64,000 nucleotides of DNA from contig NZ_JAUSWH010000002.1 of assembly GCF_030815125.1 (NCBI RefSeq), positions 451,819-515,818 on the forward strand, read 5' to 3'. The position numbers and the translations under genes were made by a program. Below the pieces are notes generated by a model. It searched no databases and was not told the DNA's origin. It was given only the letters and a program-made list of their open reading frames with translations. Source of the stretch: Allorhizobium paknamense (lineage in GTDB: Bacteria > Pseudomonadota > Alphaproteobacteria > Rhizobiales > Rhizobiaceae). Below, in pieces: positions 54,704 through 63,393 of this stretch (the first letter of the stretch is position 1; every line of letters begins with the position of its first letter).

Positions 54704-55359
54704 ACGGCCCCCATGATCTGGGCGGGCAAATGGGGTTCGGCCCCATTCGGCCTGAGGTGAACGAGCCGCTTTTTCATGCGGAATGGGAAAAACGGGCACT
54801 GGGCATCACGCTGTGCTGTGGCGCCTTCGGAGCCTGGACGCTGGATGAAAGCCGCCATGCGCGGGAAAATATTCCGCCTGCCAATTATCTTGCCGCCAGC
54901 TATTACGAGATCTGGATTCGCGGCATCGACATGCTGCTGGCGCGCCACGGCTTTGCCACGCGGGAGGAATTGTTGTCCGGCCAGCATCTTCAACCGGGTG
55001 CCGCGCCGAAGCGGGTGCTGAAGGCGGATATGGTGGCTGGCGTTCTGGCCAAGGGCGGTCCAAGCGACAGGCCGGTGGAGACACCACCGAAATTCGCGGT
55101 GGGCCAACGGGTGCGCGCCCGCAACATCCATCCTGCCACCCATACACGGCTGCCGCGCTATGCCCGTGGCAAGACGGCTGTGGTGGAGGCCGTTCAGGGC
55201 GGTTTCGTCTTTGCCGATGACAATGCCCATGGGCGGGGCGAAAATCCGCAATGGGTCTATACCATCGTGTTCGACGCCGGTGAGATTTGGGGCGAGGGAG
55301 CCGATCCGACGCTCACCATTTCCATCGACGCCTGGGAGAGCTATCTTGAGCCAGTGTGA
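54700..55359 (+). CDS. nthB: Nitrile hydratase beta subunit
   Basis: 219 residues. Opening [36 protein letters not shown] is the family signature. C-terminal SH3-like domain: [42 protein letters not shown] and [14 protein letters not shown]. The two subunits form the active heterodimer. ATGA overlap with nthA. Confidence 0.95.
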   Translation: MNGPHDLGGQMGFGPIRPEVNEPLFHAEWEKRALGITLCCGAFGAWTLDESRHARENIPPANYLAASYYEIWIRGIDMLLARHGFATREELLSGQHLQPGAAPKRVLKADMVAGVLAKGGPSDRPVETPPKFAVGQRVRARNIHPATHTRLPRYARGKTAVVEAVQGGFVFADDNAHGRGENPQWVYTIVFDAGEIWGEGADPTLTISIDAWESYLEPV

Positions 55360-55747
55360 ACAGTTTTCAAGGTTTATTTCTTCGCCTGGCCTTCCCGTGT
55401 CACAAGCGGGCGAGCCCGTTTTCGCCGAGCCCTGGCAGGCGGAAGCCTTTGCCTTGACAGTCCATCTCCATGATGGCGGTCATTTCGGATGGGGCGAGTG
55501 GGCCGAAATGCTTTCTTCCGAATTGCACAGGCCCGAGCGTAAAGCGGATGGATCCGATTATTTCGATGCCTGGGTGGCGGCGTTGACCGCGCTTTTGATC
55601 ACAAAGGGCTTTGCGGATGCTGAAACCGTGCTGGCGCTTCAACAAAGCTGGCAGCGGGCAGCGGAAGCCACGCCGCATGGAAGGCCCATTCTTTTGGAAA
55701 ACGATCCGGCGCGGACCCATCACGGCGGTTACTGCATAATTCCTTAA
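55346..55747 (+). CDS. Nitrile hydratase accessory protein (activator), C-terminus encoded by a repeat
   Basis: 133 residues from a TTG start ([19 protein letters not shown]), GGGAGAG upstream, overlapping the end of nthB by 14 bases. Homologous in layout to the P14K-type activator needed to insert cobalt: EPVFAEPWQAEAFALTVHLHDGGHFGWGEWAEML and YFDAWVAALTALLITKGFADAETV. After PARTHHGG the last residues YCIIP and the TAA stop are encoded by repeat module D (55733-55778). The family usually goes on for a few more residues there, so the tail has probably been replaced. Confidence 0.85.
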   Translation: MSQCEQFSRFISSPGLPVSQAGEPVFAEPWQAEAFALTVHLHDGGHFGWGEWAEMLSSELHRPERKADGSDYFDAWVAALTALLITKGFADAETVLALQQSWQRAAEATPHGRPILLENDPARTHHGGYCIIP

Positions 55748-55778
55748 ATCGGAATCGATTTCAGGATAAAATTATGCA
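55733..55778. repeat. Palindromic repeat module D, overlapping a gene end
   Basis: TGCATAAT ... ATTATGCA, 46 bp. The TAA at 55745-55747 ends the nitrile hydratase activator gene. Confidence 0.8.
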
Positions 55779-55792
55779 GCAGATTTAAAGTG

Positions 55793-55836
55793 TTACAGCG
55801 AACCTTGTGCGCCATATATGGCGCACGGCGCTGTAA
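55793..55836. repeat. Palindromic repeat module C
   Basis: TTACAGCG ... CGCTGTAA, centre GTGCGCCATATATGGCGCAC, like 53178-53222. Confidence 0.78.
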
Positions 55837-55889
55837 TGTTCTCCTTTTCTTCTTGCAATTGCCGCTCGAATCCGCACATCTCCTGAGCC

Positions 55890-57020
55890 ATGCAATTCGC
55901 GCCTCAACAGGATGAAGCCCTGAAAGCTGTCAGCACATGGCTGAAGGAGGGCAAGTCACCGGTTTTCCGGCTGTTCGGCTATGCCGGGACGGGAAAGACG
56001 ACGCTTGCCCGCTATTTTGCCGAGCATGTGGATGGCGATGTGCTGTTTGCCGCCTTTACCGGCAAGGCCGCGCAGGTGCTGCGCTCTCGTGGGGCGTCCA
56101 ACGCCAAGACCATTCATTCGCTGATCTATCGCCCGCGCGGCGAAGAGGCGGTGGAGGATGAGGAGACGGGCAAGACCTCGATCTCGCCGATGTTCTCCAT
56201 CAACCGCCAGAGCCCGGTGGCCAAGGCGGCGCTGATCGTCATCGATGAATGCTCCATGGTGGACGAGCAGCTTGGCCGCGATCTGTTAAGCTTCGGTACG
56301 CCCATCCTGGTGCTGGGCGATCCGGGGCAGTTGCCGCCCGTTTCCGGCGGCGGCTTCTTCACCGAACAGGAGCCGGATTATCTGCTGACGGAAATCCACC
56401 GTCAGGCCCGCGACAACCCCATCATCCAGCTTGCCATGCAGATCCGCGAGGGCAAGGAGATCATGCATGGGGATTATGGCAGCACGGCGCGGGTGATTTC
56501 CCGCAACGAGGTCAATCAGGATCTGGTGCTGGGAGCCGATCAGGTGCTGGTCGGCACCAACAAGACGCGGCGGCGCTATAACAAGCGCCTGCGGGAGTTG
56601 AAGGGCTTTACCGCTGATTATCCGCAGGCGGGTGACAAGCTGGTCTGCCTGCGCAACGATCAGGTCAAGGGCCTGCTCAACGGCTCGCTGTGGCAGGTGA
56701 TGAGTTCCTCCCGCGAGACGGTGAAGCCCGGCATCAACCTGCTGATCAAGCCGGAAGACGACGATATGGATCGCGGCGCCGCCAAGATCAAATTGTTGAA
56801 GGCCGCCTTTGAAGAGCTTGAAACGGAAATCCCGTGGACGACCCGCAAGCGCTATGACGAGTTCGATTTCGGCTATGCGCTCACCGTGCACAAGGCGCAA
56901 GGATCGCAGTGGAACAATGTCGTGCTGTTTGATGAAAGCTGGGCTTTCCGCGATACGCGGGAGCGCTGGCTCTACACCGCAGTCACCCGTGCCGCCGAGA
57001 CGCTGACCGTCGTTCGGTGA
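55890..57020 (+). CDS. RecD-like ATP-dependent DNA helicase
   Basis: 376 residues. Superfamily 1B helicase: Q motif MQFAPQQDEALKAVSTWL, Walker A FGYAGTGKTTLARYFAEH, AAFTGKAAQVLRSRGASNAKTIHSLI (Ia), VIDECSMVDEQLGRDLL (II), VLGDPGQLPPVSGGGFF (III), LTEIHRQARDNPI, and C-terminal YALTVHKAQGSQWNNVVLFDE and WLYTAVTRAAETL. The form is the short rhizobial type lacking RecD N-terminal domains. Role probably in DNA repair or phage-related replication; single gene with no helicase-nuclease partner nearby. Confidence 0.9.
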   Translation: MQFAPQQDEALKAVSTWLKEGKSPVFRLFGYAGTGKTTLARYFAEHVDGDVLFAAFTGKAAQVLRSRGASNAKTIHSLIYRPRGEEAVEDEETGKTSISPMFSINRQSPVAKAALIVIDECSMVDEQLGRDLLSFGTPILVLGDPGQLPPVSGGGFFTEQEPDYLLTEIHRQARDNPIIQLAMQIREGKEIMHGDYGSTARVISRNEVNQDLVLGADQVLVGTNKTRRRYNKRLRELKGFTADYPQAGDKLVCLRNDQVKGLLNGSLWQVMSSSRETVKPGINLLIKPEDDDMDRGAAKIKLLKAAFEELETEIPWTTRKRYDEFDFGYALTVHKAQGSQWNNVVLFDESWAFRDTRERWLYTAVTRAAETLTVVR

Positions 57021-57040
57021 GTGTTTGCCGATCTGTTAGA

Positions 57041-57085
57041 GCATTGTCCCGAGAAAAGTGGGAACCGATTTCCCTCCGGAAATGC
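57041..57085. repeat. Repeat module A variant
   Basis: GCATTGTCCCGAGAAAAGTGG then GGAAATGC at the right; 45 bp. The left arm (GCATTGTCCC) differs as in the copy at 52031-52076. Confidence 0.7.
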
Positions 57086-57111
57086 TCTAACCATTGGCTT
57101 TTGTGCTCCGG

Positions 57112-57807
57112 TCAGGAGGCGACCAGCCCCAGTAGCACCGCCTTTGCCACCGCCTGAAAACGGTTGGTGGCCTTCAGCTTGCGCATGATGCTCTGCTCCA
57201 GCGCCTGCGCCGCTTCCGGCGTCAGGTGCATGTTGCGCGCCACCCGAAGCTGGGTATAGCCTTCCGCCATCAGGCTCAGGCAATGATGCTCCATGTCCGA
57301 AAGCTCGATGCCATGCGGAGCAAGCCGCGTCACCGGCTCCTCCTCCTCAGTCCTCTCCCGTGTCATGAGGGCGTTGATCTGCTGCATCTGCCGAAGGATC
57401 AGCGATTGGGCGGAAACCAGTTCCCGTTTCCTGGCCTCCAGCGCATCATTCAGCAACCTGTCGGCCTCGGCCTGTGTCACGGCTTCGGCCAGGTCCGCCA
57501 TCAGGTCCTGAATGGCTGCCACGGGCATGCCTGTTTCCCGGCAGGTATTGATCACCGCCATGCGGGCAATGTCGCGATGGTAATAGACGCGCATCAGCCC
57601 GATCCGGCTTGCCGAGAGAAGATTTTTTTCCTCGTAGAAATGCAGGGTTCTATGGGTCACCCCAAAGAGATTGGCCATGTCCGAAATCCCGACGGGTTCC
57701 GATGGCACATCCTCCGGTAAAGGGACGGAGGGTAGGAAGGATTGGCCGCTGCCCGGCGGCGGTGGGTAGTCTGCAATCAGCTCAATGGACTCCCTGTGTC
57801 CGTCCAT
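57112..57807 (-). CDS. MerR-type regulator fused to a LuxR-type helix-turn-helix
   Basis: 231 residues from MDGHRESIELIADYPPPP, AAGGAGA upstream. N-terminal MerR-type DNA-binding domain at about 38-105: VGISDMANLFGVTHRTLHFYEEKNLL, then LMRVYYHRDIARMAVINTCRETG. A central coiled stretch (AVTQAEADRLLNDALEARKRELVSAQSLILRQMQQ). At 165-226 a second DNA-binding domain of the LuxR/GerE kind: IELSDMEHHCLSLMAEGYTQLRVARNMHLTPEAAQALEQSIMRKLKATNRFQAVAKAVLLGL. No effector domain between. Two DNA-binding ends suggest looping or a dimer bridging two sites (inference). Target unknown; stands alone. Confidence 0.82.
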   Translation of the reverse strand: MDGHRESIELIADYPPPPGSGQSFLPSVPLPEDVPSEPVGISDMANLFGVTHRTLHFYEEKNLLSASRIGLMRVYYHRDIARMAVINTCRETGMPVAAIQDLMADLAEAVTQAEADRLLNDALEARKRELVSAQSLILRQMQQINALMTRERTEEEEPVTRLAPHGIELSDMEHHCLSLMAEGYTQLRVARNMHLTPEAAQALEQSIMRKLKATNRFQAVAKAVLLGLVAS

Positions 57808-58127
57808 GCGCTGTCTCCTTTTGCGTTGATTGCCCCGTTTCACGCAAAGCTCACAAGAACCTGACCGTTCAAAACTATCCCCGACTCACGGTAAAGCACT
57901 GTTTATCTTGTTATCATCATTTTCTCTAAAATTCAAACCCATGGTTTTGAGGGATTTATTCCTCTCCTTCAGGATGTATTGCACTGCAACCATCATCAAA
58001 TTCGATTTTTCCATCTTATAAACTCATTGGCCTTTTCCTGCGTCTGGCTTTAGAGACAGGCTCCGGAGCCTGATTTTCCGCCCTTGCGACGGAATGGCCT
58101 GAACCACATGATGAACGGACCTGATCC
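57808..58127. other. Intergenic region
   Basis: 320 bp between the divergent MerR-LuxR gene and pdxJ. AT-rich 57890-58020, without repeat modules; probably both promoters. Confidence 0.5.
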
Positions 58128-58880
58128 ATGCCTGCAAAGCTGTCTGTCAATCTCAATGCCATTGCCATGCTGCGCAACCGCCGTGATCTTCCCTGGCCGG
58201 ATGTTGCCCATTTCGGGCGGCTTGCGCTTCGGGCTGGCGCGCACGGATTGACCGTTCACCCGCGTCCCGATCAGCGGCATATCCGTTTCAGCGACCTGCC
58301 CATTCTGCGGGCGCTGATCGATGATGAATTTCCCGGTGCCGAATTCAACATGGAAGGCTATCCGACGGAGGAATTCCTCGCACTCTGTGAGGCCAATGAG
58401 CCAGAGCAGGTGACGCTGGTGCCGGATGATCCTGCCCAGGCGACCTCGGATCATGGCTGGGATTTTGCCGCCCATCGCGATTTTTTGACGAAAGTGGTGT
58501 CCCGGCTGAAGGCACGCGGCATGCGCGTTTCCCTCTTTGCCGATGGAGATGGTGAGAAGGCCGCTGTCGAGGCCGCAAAGGCGACGGGCGCGGATCGCAT
58601 CGAACTTTACACCGGTCCCTATGGCGGCTGCTACGATGCTCCGGAGCGGGCGACGGAGCTCTTGGAAAAACTGGGGAAAACGGCTGATTTCGCCAAGGCG
58701 TACGGCCTTGGCGTCAATGGCGGCCATGATCTGACGGTTGCCAATCTGCCTCAGCTGGCACGGCGTATTCCGCATCTTGCGGAGGTTTCCATCGGTCACG
58801 GTCTGACGGCCGATGCGCTGGAATACGGCATGGCGGAAACGGTGCGCCGTTTCCGCCATGCGTGCGGTGAGCCAGTATAG
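58128..58880 (+). CDS. pdxJ: Pyridoxine 5'-phosphate synthase
   Basis: 250 residues. Joins 1-deoxyxylulose 5-phosphate and aminoacetone phosphate to pyridoxine phosphate (vitamin B6). Marks: [32 protein letters not shown] (phosphate-binding), [66 protein letters not shown]. All in order for a TIM-barrel PdxJ. Confidence 0.96.
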   Translation: MPAKLSVNLNAIAMLRNRRDLPWPDVAHFGRLALRAGAHGLTVHPRPDQRHIRFSDLPILRALIDDEFPGAEFNMEGYPTEEFLALCEANEPEQVTLVPDDPAQATSDHGWDFAAHRDFLTKVVSRLKARGMRVSLFADGDGEKAAVEAAKATGADRIELYTGPYGGCYDAPERATELLEKLGKTADFAKAYGLGVNGGHDLTVANLPQLARRIPHLAEVSIGHGLTADALEYGMAETVRRFRHACGEPV

Positions 58881-58972
58881 TGGGGCGTGGGCAGGGACTG
58901 GCTCACCGGTCCTGAAAAGCCGATCCGGTCAAGAAGATTGAGACCGGCTTTTGTATTTGAGTGTCAGCCTAG

Positions 58973-59071
58973 AGCATAATTCGACCGGAGTGAAACGAGG
59001 ATCGATAAAATTATGCTTCAAAAATAAAACGTTAGAGCGCCGATCTGATTCAATCAGATCGAAAAGCGCTA
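58973..59071. repeat. Palindromic modules E and F in tandem
   Basis: E 58973-59017 and F 59033-59071. The F end (GCGCTA) overlaps the stop codon of the SDR gene on the minus strand. Confidence 0.78.
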
Positions 59072-59938
59072 TAAGGCGGCCTTGTTGGCTTCCAGAAAGT
59101 CCTTCAGCGATTGCAGCGGGGTCCTGGCGAGTTTCTCGGCATCCGGCGTTACGGTGGCGAGATTGCCGGCGCGGGTGGCGGCCTCGACGGAGACAATGAC
59201 GGGAATGAAGGCTTCCGGAATGCCGGCAGCTTTCAAGCCGCCTGCGAGCTGTTCTTCGGTCACATCCACCACCGCCAGCGGCTTGCCGGTAATGGTCCGC
59301 GCCAGGGCGGCAATTTCCGCCTTGCTATAGGCGTGTCCGCCGCTCAGCGTGTAGATGGTGCTTTGGTCAGCCGGATTGGCCAGTTCGGCAGCCATGGCGC
59401 GGGCGATGTCGTCGCGGGCAATATAGGACGTGCCGCCTTCACCGGCTGCATTGTACCAGTTGCCGCTGGCCAGCGCCGCAGGCAGGCCGTTGAACAGGTT
59501 TTCCATATACCAGCCATTGCGGAAGATGCTGTAGGCGAGGCCTGAGGCCTTGATGGCCGCTTCCGAGGCCTGATGTTCCGGTGCAAAGGAGACCTTCGAC
59601 GTCTCCGGCGAAAACATCGAGGTGTAGAAGAGCCGGGTCACGCCAGCCTTGATGGCGCCGGCCACCGCTGCTTCATGCTGGGGCACGCGGCTGCCGATGG
59701 CGTCGGTGCTGATGATCAGCAGCCGGTCGATGCCCTTGAAGGCTTCCGAGAGGCTGCCCGGATCGGTAAAATCGGCGCGCCGGGTTTCCACGCCTTCTGA
59801 CTGAAGCGCCGCAAGCTTTGCGGGATCGCGGCTGGCAGCGACAATATTACCGGGGGCTACATTTTCCGTCTTCAGCAGATGGCGGATCACGAGAGTGCCC
59901 AATTTGCCGGATGCGCCCGTGACGAGTATCTTGCTCAT
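59069..59938 (-). CDS. NmrA-like/SDR NAD(P)-binding oxidoreductase
   Basis: 289 residues from MSKILVTGASGKLGTLVIRHLL; GGAAGGA upstream. Atypical short-chain dehydrogenase (NmrA/QorB group): NAD(P) motif GASGKLG, RLFYTSMFSPETSK, SIFRNGWYMENLFNGLP, YSKAEIAALARTITGKPL. QorB-like relatives reduce quinones. Divergent from the HxlR gene, which probably controls it. The TAG stop at 59069-59071 lies in the end of an F repeat. Confidence 0.85.
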   Translation of the reverse strand: MSKILVTGASGKLGTLVIRHLLKTENVAPGNIVAASRDPAKLAALQSEGVETRRADFTDPGSLSEAFKGIDRLLIISTDAIGSRVPQHEAAVAGAIKAGVTRLFYTSMFSPETSKVSFAPEHQASEAAIKASGLAYSIFRNGWYMENLFNGLPAALASGNWYNAAGEGGTSYIARDDIARAMAAELANPADQSTIYTLSGGHAYSKAEIAALARTITGKPLAVVDVTEEQLAGGLKAAGIPEAFIPVIVSVEAATRAGNLATVTPDAEKLARTPLQSLKDFLEANKAAL

Positions 59939-60070
59939 AATATCCTTCCTTTCGGAAACCTTGCGAATTATAGCTCTCTTTTTGAGACCAGCTTTACATC
60001 CGTCATTCGCCATGGGATGTAAAGAAGGCAGTTTTGCCGCGCTTGGTTACAGAAAGGGAACTAGGAAACG

Positions 60071-60472
60071 ATGACGGAACAGGTCAATCTCGCTCAATTG
60101 GTTGCCAGACGATCCTCCGTTGTGGACCTTGAGGACGTGTGCCCCGTCCGGTCCGTCATTTCCCAGGTCGGCGATAAATGGTCGACCTTGCTGCTGGGGT
60201 CGCTTGCTGAAAAACCCTATCGGTTCGGGGAGTTGCGCCGTCTCGTGCCAGATATTTCCCAGCGCATGCTGACCCAGACATTGCGGGATCTTCAACGCGA
60301 TGGTTATGTCGAGCGGCAGGTTTTTCCCACCAAGCCGCCCAGTGTGGAATATCGGCTGACGCCGCTCGGGCGTGCCCTTGTGGATGCCCTGCAATCGCTC
60401 GTGGATTTTGCGCTGGCCAACCATGCGGCCGTCGTAGAGGCTCGCCAGCGCTTCGATGCGGAAAACAACTGA
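60071..60472 (+). CDS. HxlR family transcriptional regulator
   Basis: 133 residues, winged-helix: [61 protein letters not shown]. The cysteine in EDVCPV is at the redox-sensor position of many HxlR proteins. AGGAAACG precedes the ATG. Divergent from the SDR gene (about 130 bases), a layout often seen when such regulators sense reactive electrophiles or quinones. Confidence 0.9.
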   Translation: MTEQVNLAQLVARRSSVVDLEDVCPVRSVISQVGDKWSTLLLGSLAEKPYRFGELRRLVPDISQRMLTQTLRDLQRDGYVERQVFPTKPPSVEYRLTPLGRALVDALQSLVDFALANHAAVVEARQRFDAENN

Positions 60473-60478
60473 CAGAAG

Positions 60479-61684
60479 TTACCCACGTTTCTCCGTCAGC
60501 ATCAGAGCCAGTGCGGCGGTGGGAAAGGCGAGGCCGATAAGGGCCGTTCTTTCCCAGCCGCCGGACGCGAAGGCCCAGCCGCCCAGCGCCGAGGCAATGG
60601 CGCCGCCGAGGAAGAACGTGGCCATGTAGATGCCGTTCATCCGTCCGCGCTGTTCGGGGTTGAGCGAAAAGATGATGCGCTGACCGCTGACGAGATTGGC
60701 CTGCACGCCAAAATCCAGCGTAATGGCGGCGAAGGTCAGCAGTGCCAGACCCGGAACGGGAGAGAGCTTGACGGCGTAAAGCGACATCAGGAAGGCGGCA
60801 ATACCGAGGGTCATGGCCAGGATGGACACCTGACGGGCGTAGCCTTTGTCGGCCAACCGCCCGGCAATGGGGGAGGCGATCGCGCCTGCGGCTCCGGCCA
60901 ATGCAAACAGTGCAATTCCGGTCTGGCTCAGATTGAAGCCGTTGCCAGCCAACAGCAGCGGCGTCGTCGTCCAGAACAGGCTGAAAGCACCGAACATGCC
61001 AGCTTGGTAAAGGGCGCGTCGCTGCAGAATACGCGATGTCAGCGCAAGGTGCCCCATGGAGGACAGCAATTGCCCGTAACTCAGTCGATGTGGCAGTTCG
61101 CGTTTCGGGAGCGTGGTTCGCAGCAGCGCGATCAGCATCAGCATCGCTGCGGCAGACGCGACATAGATCATGTGCCAGGAACTGATTTCCGCTGCAAAGC
61201 TGGCGAGGGGCCGCGCCAGCATGATGCCTGTGAGCAGCCCGCTCATGACATTGCCAACCACCCGGCCGCGGCTATGCTCCGGCGCGAGGCTGGCGGCAAA
61301 AGGCACCAGCACCTGCGCAGCGACCGATGCCAGCCCTATGCCGAAGCTTGCGGCGAGAAAGGGCAGCGGACTGCCGGAAAGCGCGGCACCGCCAAGCCCC
61401 AGAAAAGCGAGCAAGAGCAGAATGAGCACCAGCCTGCGGTTTTCCATCAAGTCCGACAGCGGCACGATCAGGAACAGGCCCAGACAGTAGCCAAGCTGGG
61501 AAAGCGTGACGATGAGGCCGGTGGCCTGCGGCGAGAAGCCGAGATCGGCGCTGATCAGACCAGCCAGCGGCTGACCGTAATAGAGATTTGCCGCCAGCAA
61601 TCCGCAGGAGAGGGCGAAGACGAAGGTCAGCAGCGGCGTCATCTCTGTGCTTTTTGAGTGAAGCTCCGAGGCATGTATGGTCAT
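60479..61684 (-). CDS. MFS transporter
   Basis: 401 residues, 12 hydrophobic spans. Opening TPLLTFVFALSCGLLAANLYYGQPLAGLIS and motif A-like NRRLVLILLLL after loop 2; a second repeat at about 215. Resembles the drug/proton antiporter group. Downstream of the tetR-type gene on the same strand (43-base gap), so likely one operon under that regulator. Substrate unknown. Confidence 0.88.
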   Translation of the reverse strand: MTIHASELHSKSTEMTPLLTFVFALSCGLLAANLYYGQPLAGLISADLGFSPQATGLIVTLSQLGYCLGLFLIVPLSDLMENRRLVLILLLLAFLGLGGAALSGSPLPFLAASFGIGLASVAAQVLVPFAASLAPEHSRGRVVGNVMSGLLTGIMLARPLASFAAEISSWHMIYVASAAAMLMLIALLRTTLPKRELPHRLSYGQLLSSMGHLALTSRILQRRALYQAGMFGAFSLFWTTTPLLLAGNGFNLSQTGIALFALAGAAGAIASPIAGRLADKGYARQVSILAMTLGIAAFLMSLYAVKLSPVPGLALLTFAAITLDFGVQANLVSGQRIIFSLNPEQRGRMNGIYMATFFLGGAIASALGGWAFASGGWERTALIGLAFPTAALALMLTEKRG

Positions 61685-61727
61685 GACAGATCTTTCGGGG
61701 TTTCGAGCATGAGGCTCGCAATCGGAT

Positions 61728-62336
61728 TCAATCGAGAAGTTTCAGGGCAATGGCGGCGGTTGCCGCCATGGCGTCACGATCAGGGCCGGTGCGGCCCACG
61801 ACGCGCATGCCAAGCGTTAAGCAGAGCAGGGTGCGGGCAAGGCTTTCCGCATCGAGATCGGCTCGCACGGACCCATCCGCCTGCCCGGCGCGAATATGAG
61901 TGAGAATGCGCTCCTCATTTTCCCGCACCGCGCGGGCCACGCGGTCTGCGGCCTCCTGATCCAGATTGGCAAGATCATTGGCGCTGCCCACCACCATGCA
62001 GCCGCGCCGCCCGTCCTCGCCGTGGGACCAATCGGCGTAATAACGCAAAATCTCTTCCACAGCCTGCCGCCCGGTGCGGCAACCCGCAAGCCTCGCCTCA
62101 AGCAGTGCGCCGCGCACCTGCCGATATCGTTCAAAAGCGGCCAGGAAGACGCCGCGCTTGTCCCCGAAGGCCTTGTAAAGACTGCCGGCGGTCAGCCCCA
62201 TCGCCTCGCTCAGCAGGCTGATCGAGGTAGCCTCATAGCCATGCTCGGAAAAGACCGAGAGCGCTGCATCCAGCACCTCGTCCCTGTCAAATTCCCGCGG
62301 GCGGCCCGCAGGTCTGGTTTTGTCGATCTGGTTCAT
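61728..62336 (-). CDS. TetR family transcriptional regulator
   Basis: 202 residues from MNQIDKTRPAGRPREFDRDEVLDAALSVFSEHGYEATSISLLSEAMGLTAGSLYKAFGDKRGVFLAAFERY: a classic TetR helix-turn-helix. The C-terminal ligand part is RACCHG-like with cysteines at LAGCRTG and RRGCMVVG. AGGAAAACCACC upstream. Likely represses itself and the MFS gene through the palindrome at 62343-62369. Confidence 0.9.
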   Translation of the reverse strand: MNQIDKTRPAGRPREFDRDEVLDAALSVFSEHGYEATSISLLSEAMGLTAGSLYKAFGDKRGVFLAAFERYRQVRGALLEARLAGCRTGRQAVEEILRYYADWSHGEDGRRGCMVVGSANDLANLDQEAADRVARAVRENEERILTHIRAGQADGSVRADLDAESLARTLLCLTLGMRVVGRTGPDRDAMAATAAIALKLLD

Positions 62337-62342
62337 GGTGGT

Positions 62343-62369
62343 TTTCCTATTTGTCCGACAAATAGGAAA
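62343..62369. promoter_or_regulatory. Palindromic operator of the TetR gene
   Basis: 27-bp perfect palindrome: arms TTTCCTATTTGTC and GACAAATAGGAAA about a central C, six bases upstream of the TetR start codon. Position and symmetry fit an autoregulatory TetR site. Confidence 0.7.
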
Positions 62370-62392
62370 TGATCGTTTCCAAATCAAGTAAA

Positions 62393-62435
62393 AAATCACC
62401 CGGGCGATCCGTAGGGTGATCGGCCCGGGTGATTT
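62393..62435 (-). terminator. Terminator of the racemase gene
   Basis: Perfect 13-bp arms AAATCACCCGGGC / GCCCGGGTGATTT; on the minus strand followed by a T-run and ACTT. Confidence 0.75.
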
Positions 62436-62448
62436 CGGGAGCTTAGAA

Positions 62449-62492
62449 CATCGTCCCGAGAAAAGTGGAAACCGCTTTTCCGTTTGGAAATG
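62449..62492 (-). repeat. Repeat module A variant
   Basis: ACATCGTCCCGAGAAAAGTGG at left and GGAAATGC at right. The tail GTAAAAACGAAGAGCTA includes the racemase stop codon. Confidence 0.7.
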
Positions 62493-62507
62493 CGTAAAAA
62501 CGAAGAG

Positions 62508-63227
62508 CTAGGCGACCTTGCTGATGGGCAGGATCTCGCCTGCAAGGGCGAAATCCACGGCGGCCTGGCAGTGAATACGGGTGGAATCGAAGCCCGGCAG
62601 GCAAAGCTGGTCCGGGTCAAGCAGCAGGCAGATTTCGGTGCAGCCGAGAATGACGCAGTCCGCTCCGGCAGCCTTTGCCTTGTCGATAATGGCCAGATAG
62701 GCGGTGCGGGATGTTTCCTTGACCTCGCCCGCGCAGAGTTCCTGAAAGATCACGTCATGAACGATCTGCCGGTCTGCGGCGTCCGGCACCATCGGGGCGA
62801 GGCCAAGGCTCTGCATGCGCTCGGTGTAGAAGCCGTGCTCCATGGTGTAGCGCGTGGCCAGCAACAGCGGGCGGCGGAGGCCTGCGGATTTGATGGCGGC
62901 GGCGGTTTCATCGACGATATGAATGAGCGGTGCAGGCGTGGCGGCTGCAACCTTGTCTGCCACGAGATGCATGGTGTTGGTGCAGATCAGCATGCATTCC
63001 GCTCCCGCTTTTTCAAGGCCGATGGCGGCATTGCACAGCGCCTTTTCAGCCAGATCCCAGCGGCCAGAGGTCTGGTAGCCGACAATTTCGGCAAAATTGA
63101 CCGAGCGTAGCGCGATTTCCGCCGAAGCCAGGCCGCCAAGGCGCGCGCGTACCGCCTCGTTGATCAGGCGGTAATAGACCGCCGAACTTTCGAAACTCAT
63201 TCCACCGATCAGCCCGATCATCCGCAT
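62508..63227 (-). CDS. Aspartate/glutamate racemase family protein
   Basis: 239 residues from MRMIGLIGGMSFESSAVYYR, AGGGGA upstream. The two catalytic cysteines are in ICTNTMH and VILGCTEICLLL. Interconverts an L- and D-amino acid (aspartate, glutamate or hydantoin type) without cofactor. The TAG stop (62508-62510) sits in the tail of a module A repeat. Divergent from the Lrp-type regulator, a usual arrangement for amino-acid enzymes. Confidence 0.9.
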   Translation of the reverse strand: MRMIGLIGGMSFESSAVYYRLINEAVRARLGGLASAEIALRSVNFAEIVGYQTSGRWDLAEKALCNAAIGLEKAGAECMLICTNTMHLVADKVAAATPAPLIHIVDETAAAIKSAGLRRPLLLATRYTMEHGFYTERMQSLGLAPMVPDAADRQIVHDVIFQELCAGEVKETSRTAYLAIIDKAKAAGADCVILGCTEICLLLDPDQLCLPGFDSTRIHCQAAVDFALAGEILPISKVA

Positions 63228-63393
63228 GGCATTCCCCTTGTCTTGATTGGATAAATCCAGAATGCCGCCAGTGGCGCGCCTGTGGTTTGCAAAGTGAGGT
63301 GCTTCCGCTTCTATTCTTGCAAAGATGAGGCGCAAAATTTTATATTGGCAGGATGTGTTTGCGTAGGGTGCTTTTCAGGCGGGAGAATTAGGC

